DNA from: Niallia circulans
GTDB lineage: Bacteria > Bacillota > Bacilli > Bacillales > Cytobacillaceae
Reading direction: 5' to 3'
Length of the DNA: 64,000 nucleotides
Assembly (NCBI RefSeq): GCF_003726095.1
Contig: NZ_CP026031.1
Location: 1,364,001 to 1,428,000 of the forward strand
The notes under the pieces were generated by a model. It had not been told where the DNA came from. It ran no database searches and worked only from the letters and a program-made list of their open reading frames with translations. A program made the translations under genes and the position numbers. Below are positions 18,908 to 27,417 of this stretch, piece by piece (the stretch's first letter is position 1; each line of letters opens with the position of its first letter).

Positions 18908-19972
18908 GTGAATGGACAAAAGAGGCTTCGAGATTATGGAATAACAATTGGAAAATTAGAAACAGGTAAAAGAAACGCCATTACAGATGTAGAAGGTGTC
19001 ACAGTTGGCCATGCTACTTTAAATAATAGGGACACTCAGACAGGTGTTACCGCAATAATGCCCCATCCAGGCAATATATTTAAAGAAAAGGTAATCGCTG
19101 CAAGCCATGTAATTAATGGGTTTGGTAAAACAATGGGTTTAATGCAAATAACAGAATTAGGAACAATTGAAACACCTATTCTTTTAACCAATACATTAAG
19201 TATCGGTGTGACAGCTGATGCATTAATTGAATATATGCTAGAGCATAACGAGGATATTGGTCGAACAACAGGTACTGTTAATCCCATTGTGTGTGAGTGT
19301 AACGATATGTTTCTTAATGATGTGAGAGCAAGAAAGATTAAGAAAGACCATGTTTTCGGGGCAATCGCTAATGCTTCTGCGGAATTTGATGAAGGATCAG
19401 TTGGTGCTGGCCGCGGCATGCTGTGCTATTCTTTAAAAGGTGGAATTGGAACCTCTTCCCGAATAATACATATGGAACATGGTAGCTATACAATAGGAGT
19501 ACTGGCTCTGACCAACTTTGGTACGCTGAGTGATCTAGTAATAGCAGGGAATCCAATCGGACAACAGCTCAAAAAAAAGCTTACACAAGCAAATGAAGAT
19601 AAAGATAAGGGCTCTGTCATCATCATCGTAGCTACTGATCTTCCCGTTTCGGAAAGACAATTAAATCGAATTATTAAGCGCGCAGTAACAGGATTATCAC
19701 GAACAGGTTCGATTATTACAACTGGAAGCGGTGAAGTAGTCATTGGTTTTTCTACGGCAACAAAAATTCCACATGAAAATCCTTATTCCAGTGTCCCTAT
19801 TTCAACCATTCATGAAGAGGATATCGATGTTGCATTTAGAGCCGTTGGAGAAGCTACAGAAGAAGCTGTGCTAAATTCCTTGATAACTGCAACCCATGTA
19901 ATTGGACGAGACGGGAATGAACGACCTGCTCTTATAGATTTATTAAGCGAACATAATATTTGTTTACATTAG
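18908..19972 (+). CDS. P1 (S58) family aminopeptidase, DmpA/BapA-like
   Basis: Ntn-like peptidase that removes N-terminal D-, L- or beta-amino acids from small peptides. The 354-residue precursor is expected to cleave itself into two chains. The probable cleavage point is G235-S236 in KGSVIIIVATDLP, corresponding to the new N-terminal nucleophile of DmpA and BapA. Other family stretches are GGIGTSSR and LALTNFG. The GTG start at 18908 follows an AGGAGAGG site at rather long spacing. No signal peptide is seen, so it is probably cytoplasmic. It stands alone, ending at a bidirectional terminator. Confidence 0.85.
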   Translation: MNGQKRLRDYGITIGKLETGKRNAITDVEGVTVGHATLNNRDTQTGVTAIMPHPGNIFKEKVIAASHVINGFGKTMGLMQITELGTIETPILLTNTLSIGVTADALIEYMLEHNEDIGRTTGTVNPIVCECNDMFLNDVRARKIKKDHVFGAIANASAEFDEGSVGAGRGMLCYSLKGGIGTSSRIIHMEHGSYTIGVLALTNFGTLSDLVIAGNPIGQQLKKKLTQANEDKDKGSVIIIVATDLPVSERQLNRIIKRAVTGLSRTGSIITTGSGEVVIGFSTATKIPHENPYSSVPISTIHEEDIDVAFRAVGEATEEAVLNSLITATHVIGRDGNERPALIDLLSEHNICLH

Positions 19973-19974
19973 AA

Positions 19975-20010
19975 AAAACAGACGCCTGTATGATACAAAG
20001 CGTCTGTTTT
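19975..20010. terminator. Bidirectional terminator
   Basis: AAAACAGACG pairs perfectly with CGTCTGTTTT across a 16-base loop. It lies between the convergent P1 peptidase and nitroreductase genes. Confidence 0.83.
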
Positions 20011-20016
20011 CCTTAT

Positions 20017-20586
20017 TTATTTTTTATATTTACCTTGCAAAATCGATTCCTCTAACGGACGGCGGCTAGACGGAATTTCTCTTGCTTGAAAATCTTCCGG
20101 CAACGCTTCTTTATCCCCTTGATAACCAATGGCAATAGTTACTTGAATATCAAATTCTTCTGGAATGTTTAATACTTCACGAGCTTTTGCTTTATCAAAT
20201 CCACCAATAGCATGTGTTTTTAAACCTTCTTTTATAGCCTGCAAGGATAAGAATCCCCATGCAGTTCCGCTGTCAAAGGCATGCATCCCATTTTGTTTAT
20301 CCGAAATAAGCACTGCTAATACCGGTGCATTTTTACACCACTCTAAATTTCTTTCAAAAATAAAAGAATGAAATAATGATCGTTCCTCTACCGTTCGAGC
20401 AATAATAAAACGCCATGGCTGCAAATTATTTGCAGAAGGCGCCCAGCGAGCAGCCTCAAACAGGCGCATTAAGACTTCTTCAGAAACTTCTTTATCTAAA
20501 AAAGAACGGGGTGACCAACGATTTAAAAAAATAGGATCAATCTCGTGGTCTGCTTGACGAAATGTATGTATTTCATTTTCCTTCAT
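20017..20586 (-). CDS. Nitroreductase family protein
   Basis: FMN-dependent NAD(P)H oxidoreductase of 189 residues, cytoplasmic. The N-terminal FMN phosphate-binding motif NRWSPRSF and the ARWAPSANNLQPWRF stretch are typical of the family. Physiological substrates of these proteins are usually unknown; many reduce quinones or nitroaromatics in vitro. It is monocistronic, with a strong terminator at its 3' end. Gene-level function beyond the family is not claimed. Confidence 0.88.
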   Translation of the reverse strand: MKENEIHTFRQADHEIDPIFLNRWSPRSFLDKEVSEEVLMRLFEAARWAPSANNLQPWRFIIARTVEERSLFHSFIFERNLEWCKNAPVLAVLISDKQNGMHAFDSGTAWGFLSLQAIKEGLKTHAIGGFDKAKAREVLNIPEEFDIQVTIAIGYQGDKEALPEDFQAREIPSSRRPLEESILQGKYKK

Positions 20587-20680
20587 AAATATTCCACCCT
20601 CAAAATTTATTTCACTTCTATTCCATTTTAATTATAAAAAAATGGCAATTCAACTAATTGATTCTAAAGAATAGAAAGAA

Positions 20681-21298
20681 TCAATCAAAATAAACAGGCT
20701 CCAACGGATTAGCCATATGTTTAAAAGCTAGTAATATTTGTGATTCTGTATTTCTTGGAATGGATAAAGGCGGGAGATCCTCTTTTGCAAAAAAACCGAC
20801 AGAGCTAGTTTCTACTCCTTCCTGCGCCTCTCCTCCTACAATCTCACACTGGATGAACATTTTATATACATGGTAAGGAGATGGAGGATGCGGGTGGCAT
20901 TTCTTATCCATAACCGCAATTAATTTTACTGCTTTCACCTTAAATCCTGATTCTTCTTGTACTTCTTTTACTGCGACTTCAGCTGGAGTTAAGCCAATAT
21001 CGCCCCAACCTCCTGGCAAGGCCCAGGAATTATCTGTCTTCTCTTTCACCATTAGTATTTTAGTACCTTGAAAAACTACTGCCCTAATATCTACTTTCGG
21101 CGTAGCATACCCTGTTTCATTTGCAAAAAGATCACGAATTCTTGTTTCATTCACCTTGGTATATTCCGACATAATTTCTAAGCTGATCTTTCTGATATCT
21201 TCAAACCTTTCCAAATCAAAAGTATCCTTTGAATAGGTTAATCCGGCTTGGGCGATTGCTTGCAGCTGTTTCGCCCATTGTAACCATTTCGGTTCCAT
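20681..21298 (-). CDS. NUDIX hydrolase with N-terminal helical domain
   Basis: Predicted nucleoside-diphosphate-derivative hydrolase of 205 residues. A helical N-terminal domain of about 60 residues precedes the NUDIX fold. The box reads GGWGDIGLTPAEVAVKEVQEESGF: the EExG core is intact, but the first Glu of the consensus is Leu and the Arg is Lys. This variant occurs in other Bacillus members with the same N-terminal domain, as I recall them, so activity is probably kept. The substrate is unknown. It follows the ecsAB operon on the same strand after about 30 bases and may be cotranscribed. Confidence 0.85.
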   Translation of the reverse strand: MEPKWLQWAKQLQAIAQAGLTYSKDTFDLERFEDIRKISLEIMSEYTKVNETRIRDLFANETGYATPKVDIRAVVFQGTKILMVKEKTDNSWALPGGWGDIGLTPAEVAVKEVQEESGFKVKAVKLIAVMDKKCHPHPPSPYHVYKMFIQCEIVGGEAQEGVETSSVGFFAKEDLPPLSIPRNTESQILLAFKHMANPLEPVYFD

Positions 21299-21328
21299 CT
21301 AATGACCTCCTTTACAAATTGCTTTGAC

Positions 21329-22489
21329 TTACCTTCCAATGATAAAACCAAAAACACAAGTTAAAAAAAGTACCAGCACTAACGCAAAGCTTAGCATACC
21401 TCTTACAGCTTTTTTCCTTGCTGAAAAATAAGCATCACTTTCCATATATTTTTTCATCAACGGATGGTAGTGGCACACTTTATTCCATAGGGTCGTAAGC
21501 CACCCATTCATGATAATAGAAAACCCTACAAAAATAAGAATCTTTAACCATAGGGGCGGTACTATAATCATGGCACCGGTTGTGCTATTAATTAACATCA
21601 AATACCCATATAAATAACTAGAATTACGTATAACTATCTTAATAAATAATTCGATAAAGCCGTTAACTGGTGTGCGATTTTGAAAGATCCGTTTAGAGTT
21701 TTTGAAAATACGCGGTTTCTTTCTTCTCATAATGACCGGCTTTTCTATTTCAGGAGCTGCTAAATAGATGGCCTGAACGATACTAGTTTTACGCTCTTGC
21801 TCTAATTCAATATGGAGATCAATAGATGCGATCTTTTGTAAAGCTGTCAAACTAAAGAAGATCGACAACAAGAGGATAATTAGTGACAGAGCATATACTG
21901 GAATAGTCATTCCCATATCCACTATATGATAAATCCATTGACTAAACCAATTAAATACAAGAAACAAGAAAACCACCAGCAAGCTTTTTGCCCACATAGA
22001 ACCTATTTTTCGGATATGGTACTTCCATAACATGAAGCAAGATTGTAAAGCAGTGAAATAGACAAATAAGACAAGGATTACTGACCAATTTAACAAATAA
22101 TAATGGAGTAAAAATGGTAGTAAGCATAAGAAGCCTGCTGAAAGCACCATTGTTTGAAAGAACAGAGAATAGAAATAGCTCAGTGCTTTTAACCTTCCAA
22201 TCAAATGAAGCTGTTTGACTAAAAATACTTTATCAGCTTCCACAATAAGGGTTCTGATATTGCCAATCCATGCCAGAAAGTAAAGGCAGAAAAAAGGAAC
22301 AATAAAAGGGATCTTATGTATCCAGACAGGTATCTCCAGCCACCAAGAACGATAGATAGCTACACAGAAAACACCTAGAGGGACTAAGATATATACAATT
22401 ACCGTCCAATCAGCAATCGATCGAAGCACTTTCCATTGATAGTGCCAATTCCTAATTAAACGTGAAAAAAACAACTTTCTACTATTCAT
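21329..22489 (-). CDS. ecsB: ABC transporter permease EcsB
   Basis: Membrane partner of the EcsA ATPase. In B. subtilis the Ecs transporter affects protein secretion, competence and intramembrane proteolysis by RasP; the transported molecule is unknown. The protein has about six to eight hydrophobic segments in two groups separated by a basic cytoplasmic region (about residues 225-270), and the N-terminus (SRKLFFSRLIRNWHYQWKVLRSIADW) is EcsB-like. The start at 22489 overlaps the ecsA stop, giving translational coupling. No ecsC follows; a NUDIX gene occupies that place. Confidence 0.87.
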   Translation of the reverse strand: MNSRKLFFSRLIRNWHYQWKVLRSIADWTVIVYILVPLGVFCVAIYRSWWLEIPVWIHKIPFIVPFFCLYFLAWIGNIRTLIVEADKVFLVKQLHLIGRLKALSYFYSLFFQTMVLSAGFLCLLPFLLHYYLLNWSVILVLFVYFTALQSCFMLWKYHIRKIGSMWAKSLLVVFLFLVFNWFSQWIYHIVDMGMTIPVYALSLIILLLSIFFSLTALQKIASIDLHIELEQERKTSIVQAIYLAAPEIEKPVIMRRKKPRIFKNSKRIFQNRTPVNGFIELFIKIVIRNSSYLYGYLMLINSTTGAMIIVPPLWLKILIFVGFSIIMNGWLTTLWNKVCHYHPLMKKYMESDAYFSARKKAVRGMLSFALVLVLFLTCVFGFIIGR

Positions 22490-23195
22490 TACCATGATCC
22501 TCTGCTAACAAATGAAAACAATCATACAAAGATCCAGCGGGCAACTGACATTGCTCCCTTATCTCCTCTAATGTTCCTTTTGCCACTAGCTGGCCATTAT
22601 GGATCATAAGAAATCGATCACAAATCTTTTCTGCTGTATCTAATACATGGGTAGACATTAATATGCCAGCACCATGTTTTTGCTCTATTTCCATCGATCC
22701 GAGAAAAAGCTTCATGGCATTTGGGTCAAGTCCCATAAACGGTTCATCAATAATATATAAGGATGGATTTGTAATCATCGCAAGTATAAGCATCGCTTTC
22801 TGCTGCATTCCCTTTGAATATTTAGTTGGGTTTTCATGCGCGTGTTCCGCTAACTTGTACACATTTAGCAATTCATTAGCCTTTTGCTTATATTCCTTTT
22901 CTTCTAACCCCTCTACTGCTGCAACAAAGTCTAGGTGTTCCCATAATGTTAATTCATCATAGAAAATAGGTCGTTCTGGTAAATAGGAATAAGTTATGCC
23001 ATCTATGTAGGAAACCGTTCCTTCTAAATGTTCGATTAAACCTAATAAACTTTTGATTGTCGTACTTTTGCCAGCACCATTTGGCCCAATTAAACCAACC
23101 AATTCTCCTTTTTCAATAGTAAAATTAATTTCTCTAATAATTTCTTTCTTTTGCTCATATCCAGCTGATTGAATCTTTACTTCTAAAAGAGACAT
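22482..23195 (-). CDS. ecsA: ABC transporter ATP-binding protein EcsA
   Basis: ATPase subunit of the Ecs transporter, located on the cytoplasmic face. All ABC motifs are visible: Walker A GPNGAGKST, a YSKGMQQK signature in place of LSGGQ, Walker B LYIIDEPFMGLDP and the H-loop STHVL. At 237 residues it is a typical single ABC domain. It overlaps ecsB by a few bases, and the pair forms one operon. In B. subtilis ecsA is next to a HIT gene; here a HIT gene is also nearby (25408-25869) but separated by gapB and a PP2C-like gene, and controlled by a T-box. Confidence 0.92.
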   Translation of the reverse strand: MSLLEVKIQSAGYEQKKEIIREINFTIEKGELVGLIGPNGAGKSTTIKSLLGLIEHLEGTVSYIDGITYSYLPERPIFYDELTLWEHLDFVAAVEGLEEKEYKQKANELLNVYKLAEHAHENPTKYSKGMQQKAMLILAMITNPSLYIIDEPFMGLDPNAMKLFLGSMEIEQKHGAGILMSTHVLDTAEKICDRFLMIHNGQLVAKGTLEEIREQCQLPAGSLYDCFHLLAEDHGNE

Positions 23196-23370
23196 TTACA
23201 CACCCTCCCTATCACGTTCTTCTTTCATACGGACAAATCTGTAAGAAAGTTTCTAAATTAGAAAAAATTTTTGGAGATAAAAAAATCGGACCACTGGTGC
23301 AGGCCTAAAACAGTTGCTTTATTTCTGATTTAATTCGTTTTATAAATATAGGAGCATCATGAAGAAAGCA

Positions 23371-23417
23371 ACAAAAAAATAGATGCAGTCAGATAATCTT
23401 ACCTTCCTGCATCTATT
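23371..23417 (-). terminator. gapB terminator
   Basis: On the minus strand an 11-bp perfect stem (23407-23417 with 23378-23388) is followed by seven T. Confidence 0.87.
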
Positions 23418-23443
23418 CTATCGTTTAATCGATTAACTATCTT

Positions 23444-24475
23444 TTACACAGCTTGACTATCCATTTTCACACGCAACTTGCTTCCAACAAGCTTTACCAA
23501 TTCAACCACTCGATTAGAATAGCCCCATTCATTATCATACCAAGCTAGTATTTTCACTTTATTTTGCCCGATGACCATTGTAGATAAAGCATCAATAGTT
23601 GCAGACTCGGTTGTTGTATTAAAATCAACAGATACTAAAGGTTCCTCTGTAATGCTTAGAATCCCTTTCAGTTTTCCGTTTGAGGCCTCTTCAAAAGCTT
23701 GATTAACAACTTCACTTGTCACATTTTTTTCTAAATCGACGACTAAATCGACTAAAGAAACATTTTGTGTTGGCACTCTTAACGCCATTCCATGAAGTTT
23801 TCCTTCTAAATGTGGAAGGATCTGTTTTAAGGCCTTAGCTGCTCCAGTCGAAGTGGGAATAATATTTTGCCCACATGACCTTGCCCGCCGTAAATCATGA
23901 TGGGGATTATCTATATTGTTTTGATCATTGGTATAGGAGTGAATTGTTGTCATTAATCCATTCTTTATCGTAAAATGTTCGTCTATAACCTTAGCAACCG
24001 GTCCTAAGCAATTGGTCGTACATGATGCATTCGAAATAACATGATGTTTATCAATATTTAATATACTATCATTCACACCCATGACGATGGTTGCATCAGC
24101 ATTTACACCAGGAGCGGTAAGCACTACTTTATGCGCACCAGCTTTTAAATGCATTGCTGCTTTGTCTCTCGCGTTAAATTTCCCTGTAGCTTCTACTACG
24201 ATATCTATTCCCAATTCACGCCACGGAAGTTTTTCTGGATTACGGTTATTCACTAATAGAATCTCTTGGTCATTTATAAAAATCGAATGTTCTTTAGCCA
24301 CAACCTTACCTGGAAACTTACCGTGAATTGTGTCATACTTTATTAAATGTGCTATCGTTTCAGAAGGATAACTGGCATTAATAGCAGTAATATGTATACT
24401 TTGATCATTAATAGCATTTCTAAGCACCATTCTTCCAATTCTCCCAAAGCCATTTATTGCAACTGATATTGTCAT
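23444..24475 (-). CDS. gapB: Glyceraldehyde-3-phosphate dehydrogenase, gluconeogenic GapB type
   Basis: Interconverts 1,3-bisphosphoglycerate and glyceraldehyde 3-phosphate. The B. subtilis GapB form prefers NADP and works in gluconeogenesis. The 343-residue protein has the N-terminal NGFGRIGR motif, catalytic Cys in SNASCTTNC and the GapB-like stretch HSYTNDQNNIDNPHHDLRRARSCGQ. Regulation strongly supports the GapB call: the promoter region is flanked by two inverted copies of the CcpN operator consensus (see 24491-24544). It is monocistronic and ends at its own terminator. Confidence 0.92.
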   Translation of the reverse strand: MTISVAINGFGRIGRMVLRNAINDQSIHITAINASYPSETIAHLIKYDTIHGKFPGKVVAKEHSIFINDQEILLVNNRNPEKLPWRELGIDIVVEATGKFNARDKAAMHLKAGAHKVVLTAPGVNADATIVMGVNDSILNIDKHHVISNASCTTNCLGPVAKVIDEHFTIKNGLMTTIHSYTNDQNNIDNPHHDLRRARSCGQNIIPTSTGAAKALKQILPHLEGKLHGMALRVPTQNVSLVDLVVDLEKNVTSEVVNQAFEEASNGKLKGILSITEEPLVSVDFNTTTESATIDALSTMVIGQNKVKILAWYDNEWGYSNRVVELVKLVGSKLRVKMDSQAV

Positions 24476-24490
24476 AGACTTCGCTCCTTT

Positions 24491-24544
24491 TTAAATATGT
24501 TATACTATTAAATTAACACTCTATAATAAGTATAACATATTTAA
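24491..24544 (-). promoter_or_regulatory. Pair of CcpN boxes in inverted repeat upstream of gapB
   Basis: Two 16-base arms (24491-24506 and 24529-24544) are perfect inverted copies separated by 22 bases. Each contains TATGTTATACT, which agrees with the CcpN consensus TRTGHYATAYW. CcpN represses gapB and pckA during growth on glucose in B. subtilis. The sites span the expected promoter. Confidence 0.82.
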
Positions 24545-24583
24545 AATAAAATACATCTTATTTGATTGAAAATAAGATGTATT
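24545..24583 (-). terminator. Terminator of the HIT-PP2C operon
   Basis: A 14-bp perfect stem (24570-24583 with 24550-24563) with a 6-base loop is followed by TTATTTTAA on the minus strand. It insulates gapB from the operon upstream. Confidence 0.85.
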
Positions 24584-24601
24584 CTTATAGCGCCTTGAAC
24601 T

Positions 24602-25408
24602 TTATCTCACTCCTTTTGAAAAATCACTTGGCATCGTAGCTTCTTTGTTATTATGAACAATCCAAGATATTATCGTTGTGCTATCACGGACATTTTTCTT
24701 TTTTATTTCTTTTAATAAATAATAGACGCTCTCTTGATTAGAAAACGTATCAAAAGCTTGAAAAATAGATTCCATCCTATGATAATCCGTGTTGGGACAT
24801 TCAATCAGTCCGTCAGTAGTGAGAAAGATATGTGTTTTGCCCTTTCTTAATTCTTTCACTCCTTGATTATAGGAGGGTACTTCTTGATGGAAAGTACTAT
24901 TTACCCCAATCCATTCATAGAAGCTTCGGTGATTTTGCTGGTATTCTCCTAATCTTGAAAGTTCTGGATGATGGAGTGCAAGTATACAGTCGCCAATTGA
25001 TAACCACCATAAATAGTGTGCTTTTCTTACAACGATTAAGCATGCAGTTTCTCCTTGAATCATCTTGCATTGCTCCAGAAATTCCTTGCTTGCGAAATGG
25101 TTTAAGAAAAAGGAAGTAATTTCTTGGAACACTCTTTTTAACGGTAATTGGAGAATTGTTTTGATCTCCTCTTTCTTTGTCGCTATACTTTTTATTACTA
25201 ATTCTGCACTTTGTGCTGAATCATGTGCATCCAAGAGGATGACAAGCTCCCATTCGCGTTCTATCCAAATGAAACAGCCGTCTTCATTTTTATATTGACC
25301 TGCAGAGGAGTTTCCTCCAAAGCGTCCAAGTACTAAATTATTTCTTAGATGGAGGATATTAATTTCATCTACATAATTCTTATCAGATCCTACCCATTTA
25401 TATTCCAT
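24602..25408 (-). CDS. PP2C-like serine/threonine phosphatase domain protein
   Basis: 268-residue protein resembling metal-dependent PP2C phosphatases. Motifs appear in order: a QNQD-like NEDGCF, LDAHDSAQSAE in place of DGHGG, GETACLIVV, a WLSIGDC segment like VGDSR, LTTDGLIE, and RDSTTIISW like DNxTxxxV. The key metal-binding Asp residues are mostly present, but the DGHGG motif is altered, so activity is likely but not certain. Its ATG overlaps the stop of the HIT gene (TAATG), indicating translational coupling within a T-box-controlled operon. Confidence 0.75.
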   Translation of the reverse strand: MEYKWVGSDKNYVDEINILHLRNNLVLGRFGGNSSAGQYKNEDGCFIWIEREWELVILLDAHDSAQSAELVIKSIATKKEEIKTILQLPLKRVFQEITSFFLNHFASKEFLEQCKMIQGETACLIVVRKAHYLWWLSIGDCILALHHPELSRLGEYQQNHRSFYEWIGVNSTFHQEVPSYNQGVKELRKGKTHIFLTTDGLIECPNTDYHRMESIFQAFDTFSNQESVYYLLKEIKKKNVRDSTTIISWIVHNNKEATMPSDFSKGVR

Positions 25409-25869
25409 TACGCTTCCTCAAAAACTTCATTTGCTAAGTAATTTTTTATTCTTTTACATAAAGAGCTCATTTCCTCTGCGTTTGCAATCGGAGCCTCTGG
25501 CCAATCATATAACTCCGTTGGTCCCCAATATCTTTCAGGAGTATTCGGATATCTTGCATTTAGATGAAGGTGAAGATGAGGAACCGAATTTCCTGAGACG
25601 AGAGCATAAATATGTTCCGCGTTTTCTGTTTCCTTTAATGCCTTGCTGACTCTTGAAATAATAAGTCCAAACGCCTTTGCTTCATCATTTGTCATCTCAG
25701 CAAGTGTAGGAATATGTCTTTTTAAATCGATCATAAGATGTCCTAGGTAACTGCCCTTGCCTTTTCTGTCAATATGACCAACATAAACATATTCATTTTC
25801 ATAGATTGGTATTCCTGCTGTTTTAATAATCCCTTTATGTTTATCGCATATGAAACAATTGGTTTCCAT
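25408..25869 (-). CDS. HIT family hydrolase, downstream of a T-box
   Basis: Histidine-triad protein of 153 residues. HIT enzymes hydrolyse nucleotide phosphoanhydrides or phosphoramidates, including Ap4A and aminoacyl-adenylates, both products of aminoacyl-tRNA synthetases. The triad is visible as VPHLHLHLNAR near the C-terminal third, and an N-terminal CxxC (CFIC) may bind zinc. The ATG at 25869 lies about 17 bases after the terminator stem of a T-box leader, so expression should rise when a particular tRNA is uncharged. The gene is coupled to a PP2C-like phosphatase gene. Confidence 0.9.
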   Translation of the reverse strand: METNCFICDKHKGIIKTAGIPIYENEYVYVGHIDRKGKGSYLGHLMIDLKRHIPTLAEMTNDEAKAFGLIISRVSKALKETENAEHIYALVSGNSVPHLHLHLNARYPNTPERYWGPTELYDWPEAPIANAEEMSSLCKRIKNYLANEVFEEA

Positions 25870-25885
25870 TTCCCTTTCCCCCTAA

Positions 25886-26150
25886 AATAGTATAAAAAAA
25901 TCCTATTGTCTCTTAAAAGAGACGATAGGATTTATCGTGGTACCACTCTTCTTCATTCGTTAGAAAACGAACCTTCTTAAGCTCAATGACGAGAGCCAAC
26001 CGTCTAGATATACATTTCTACCTAACCACTCCTAGGCGAGTTGGGAAGTGATATGCGCTATCTTTCACCAAACGACAGCTCTCTCTAGCATACTTACTTC
26101 TTAATACTCCTAATCATCGTGTTTATCTTATGGAACTAATTGAAACTTTC
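25886..26150 (-). ncRNA. T-box riboswitch leader (probable Leu CUC specifier)
   Basis: On the minus strand the antiterminator core AGAGTGGTACCACG is followed by a perfect terminator stem (AATCCTAT...ATAGGATT) and seven T. Upstream are an AGTA motif, AGAGAG, a GGTGAAAG apical loop, and a TTCGTT/AACGAA stem III. If the base of stem I is TTAGG paired with CCTAG, the specifier loop reads CAA-CTC-G, putting CTC (Leu) at plus-strand 26038-26040. The specifier is inferred by hand folding. The controlled genes are HIT and PP2C-like, with no synthetase or amino-acid gene present. Confidence 0.9.
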
Positions 26151-26154
26151 TGTC

Positions 26155-26183
26155 ATTTTAGGAAAAACTTCAAAAAATGTCAA
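26155..26183 (-). promoter_or_regulatory. Promoter of the T-box/HIT operon
   Basis: On the minus strand TTGACA (26178-26183) and TAAAAT (26155-26160) are exactly 17 bases apart. The leader RNA would begin near 26148. Confidence 0.83.
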
Positions 26184-26701
26184 TCGTTATTTTTAAATAG
26201 GTCCGATAATTCATTTTCATTTTTTATCACAAAAATTTTGTTCTGATACTGTTTGTATGTATGAAAGAAAGAAGGTTTACCTACTTGCTCGAAATGCTTA
26301 TTCCATTTAAACATTTTAAAGAAAATCGTTAAGTTTGGCTGGTAATGGGCCTTTTCTTGACCAAGCTTCTGTTTAACGTATCGTTTTATTATACGATAGG
26401 TACGTTTAGAATAATTGGTGTCCAAAAAAACAATGACATCTGCTTGTTGGAAGCTGCCACGTACCCATTCCTCACTATGCACACCTTCTACAATCCATCT
26501 ATCTGTTTGGGTTATGGATTGTAAATTTGCTTTTCTCTCTTCTTCCGATCTTCTAATATCTCCACGATCTGATCGCTTCCAAACAACATTATCTAATTCA
26601 TAATAGGGAATTTGTAATTTCATTGATAAATCTTTTGCTAATGTCGTTTTTCCACTAGCTACAGAACCAATGATATGAATCTTATTAGGAGTAGCTTTCA
26701 C
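26180..26701 (-). CDS. P-loop nucleotide kinase-like ATPase (adenylate kinase/FlaR-like)
   Basis: Small cytoplasmic P-loop protein of about 173 residues. Walker A is GSVASGKTT close to the N-terminus, followed by YYELDNVVWK and a VFLDTNYSKRTYRIIKR stretch with the Arg-rich lid of the adenylate-kinase-like FlaR group. The substrate is unknown. The GTG at 26701 is chosen as start because a GGAGGGGGG ribosome site lies just before it and overlaps the first codons of the longer in-frame reading. The 3' end overlaps the -35 box of the T-box promoter. Confidence 0.78.
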   Translation of the reverse strand: MKATPNKIHIIGSVASGKTTLAKDLSMKLQIPYYELDNVVWKRSDRGDIRRSEEERKANLQSITQTDRWIVEGVHSEEWVRGSFQQADVIVFLDTNYSKRTYRIIKRYVKQKLGQEKAHYQPNLTIFFKMFKWNKHFEQVGKPSFFHTYKQYQNKIFVIKNENELSDLFKNND

Positions 26702-26751
26702 TATTCCCCCCTCCTTTATATAAGTTTTCACATAAGTATTGGGGGAAATAT

Positions 26752-27396
26752 CTAATCTATACTTAAAGATAAAGATAGCTTTCCATTATCACGAAACGAA
26801 GGATCTGCTACTTTTTCGACCATTAATACACCATCTTTTACATTAATTACAGAAACACAGCAATTATCATGGTGTGGGTAATCAGCCATATTTAGCAGAG
26901 ATTTAATGAAAAATCCAATCGTAACACCATGAGAGAAAACCAAAATATTGCCGCCTGTATCTTTATGCTTAGCAATAATATTGTCAACAGCCGTTCTTGT
27001 TCGCGTTAATAATTCAGTAAAGGATTCTCCATCTTGAACTTTGCTTTCCATATCTGTAAAGGAGAAGAGTCTTTCCACTATATCTCCATGCTGTGCGATA
27101 ATGTCTGTCTGCAGCATTGCTTCCAACACTCCAAAATTCATTTCTTTTAATCTTGCATCTTTTGTTAGTTGAATATTTCTATTACCAATAGCAAATTTTG
27201 CCGTATCTAACACTCTCTGACTATCACTGGCATAAGCAGCCTCAAAAGGTATATCTGTTAAACCAGCACCAACTGACCTTGCTTGTAATATCCCATTTTC
27301 TGTTAAAGGAGAATCACAAAAACCTTGCATTCTCTTTTCGATATTATATTGAGTCTCTCCATGTCTGATAAAATACAGTCTCAATTCCTTCTTCAT
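26752..27396 (-). CDS. Histidine phosphatase family protein
   Basis: Phosphoglycerate-mutase-fold phosphatase of 214 residues. The phospho-acceptor motif is FIRHGETQYN and the second catalytic His is in FSHGVTIG; the conserved Glu is in LKEMNFGVLE. Members act on sugar phosphates, phosphoserine or cofactors, and this one cannot be assigned further. It is in a run of minus-strand genes (SGNH hydrolase, methyltransferase, phosphatase, P-loop kinase) with short gaps that may form one operon. Confidence 0.87.
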   Translation of the reverse strand: MKKELRLYFIRHGETQYNIEKRMQGFCDSPLTENGILQARSVGAGLTDIPFEAAYASDSQRVLDTAKFAIGNRNIQLTKDARLKEMNFGVLEAMLQTDIIAQHGDIVERLFSFTDMESKVQDGESFTELLTRTRTAVDNIIAKHKDTGGNILVFSHGVTIGFFIKSLLNMADYPHHDNCCVSVINVKDGVLMVEKVADPSFRDNGKLSLSLSID

Positions 27397-27417
27397 TTGA
27401 AACTCCCTTCCTTTGCT

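Noticed and set aside
20681..21298. NUDIX box with missing first Glu as an inactive enzyme
   Set aside because: Core EExG is intact and the same variant is common in this sub-family as I recall it, so loss of function is not supported.
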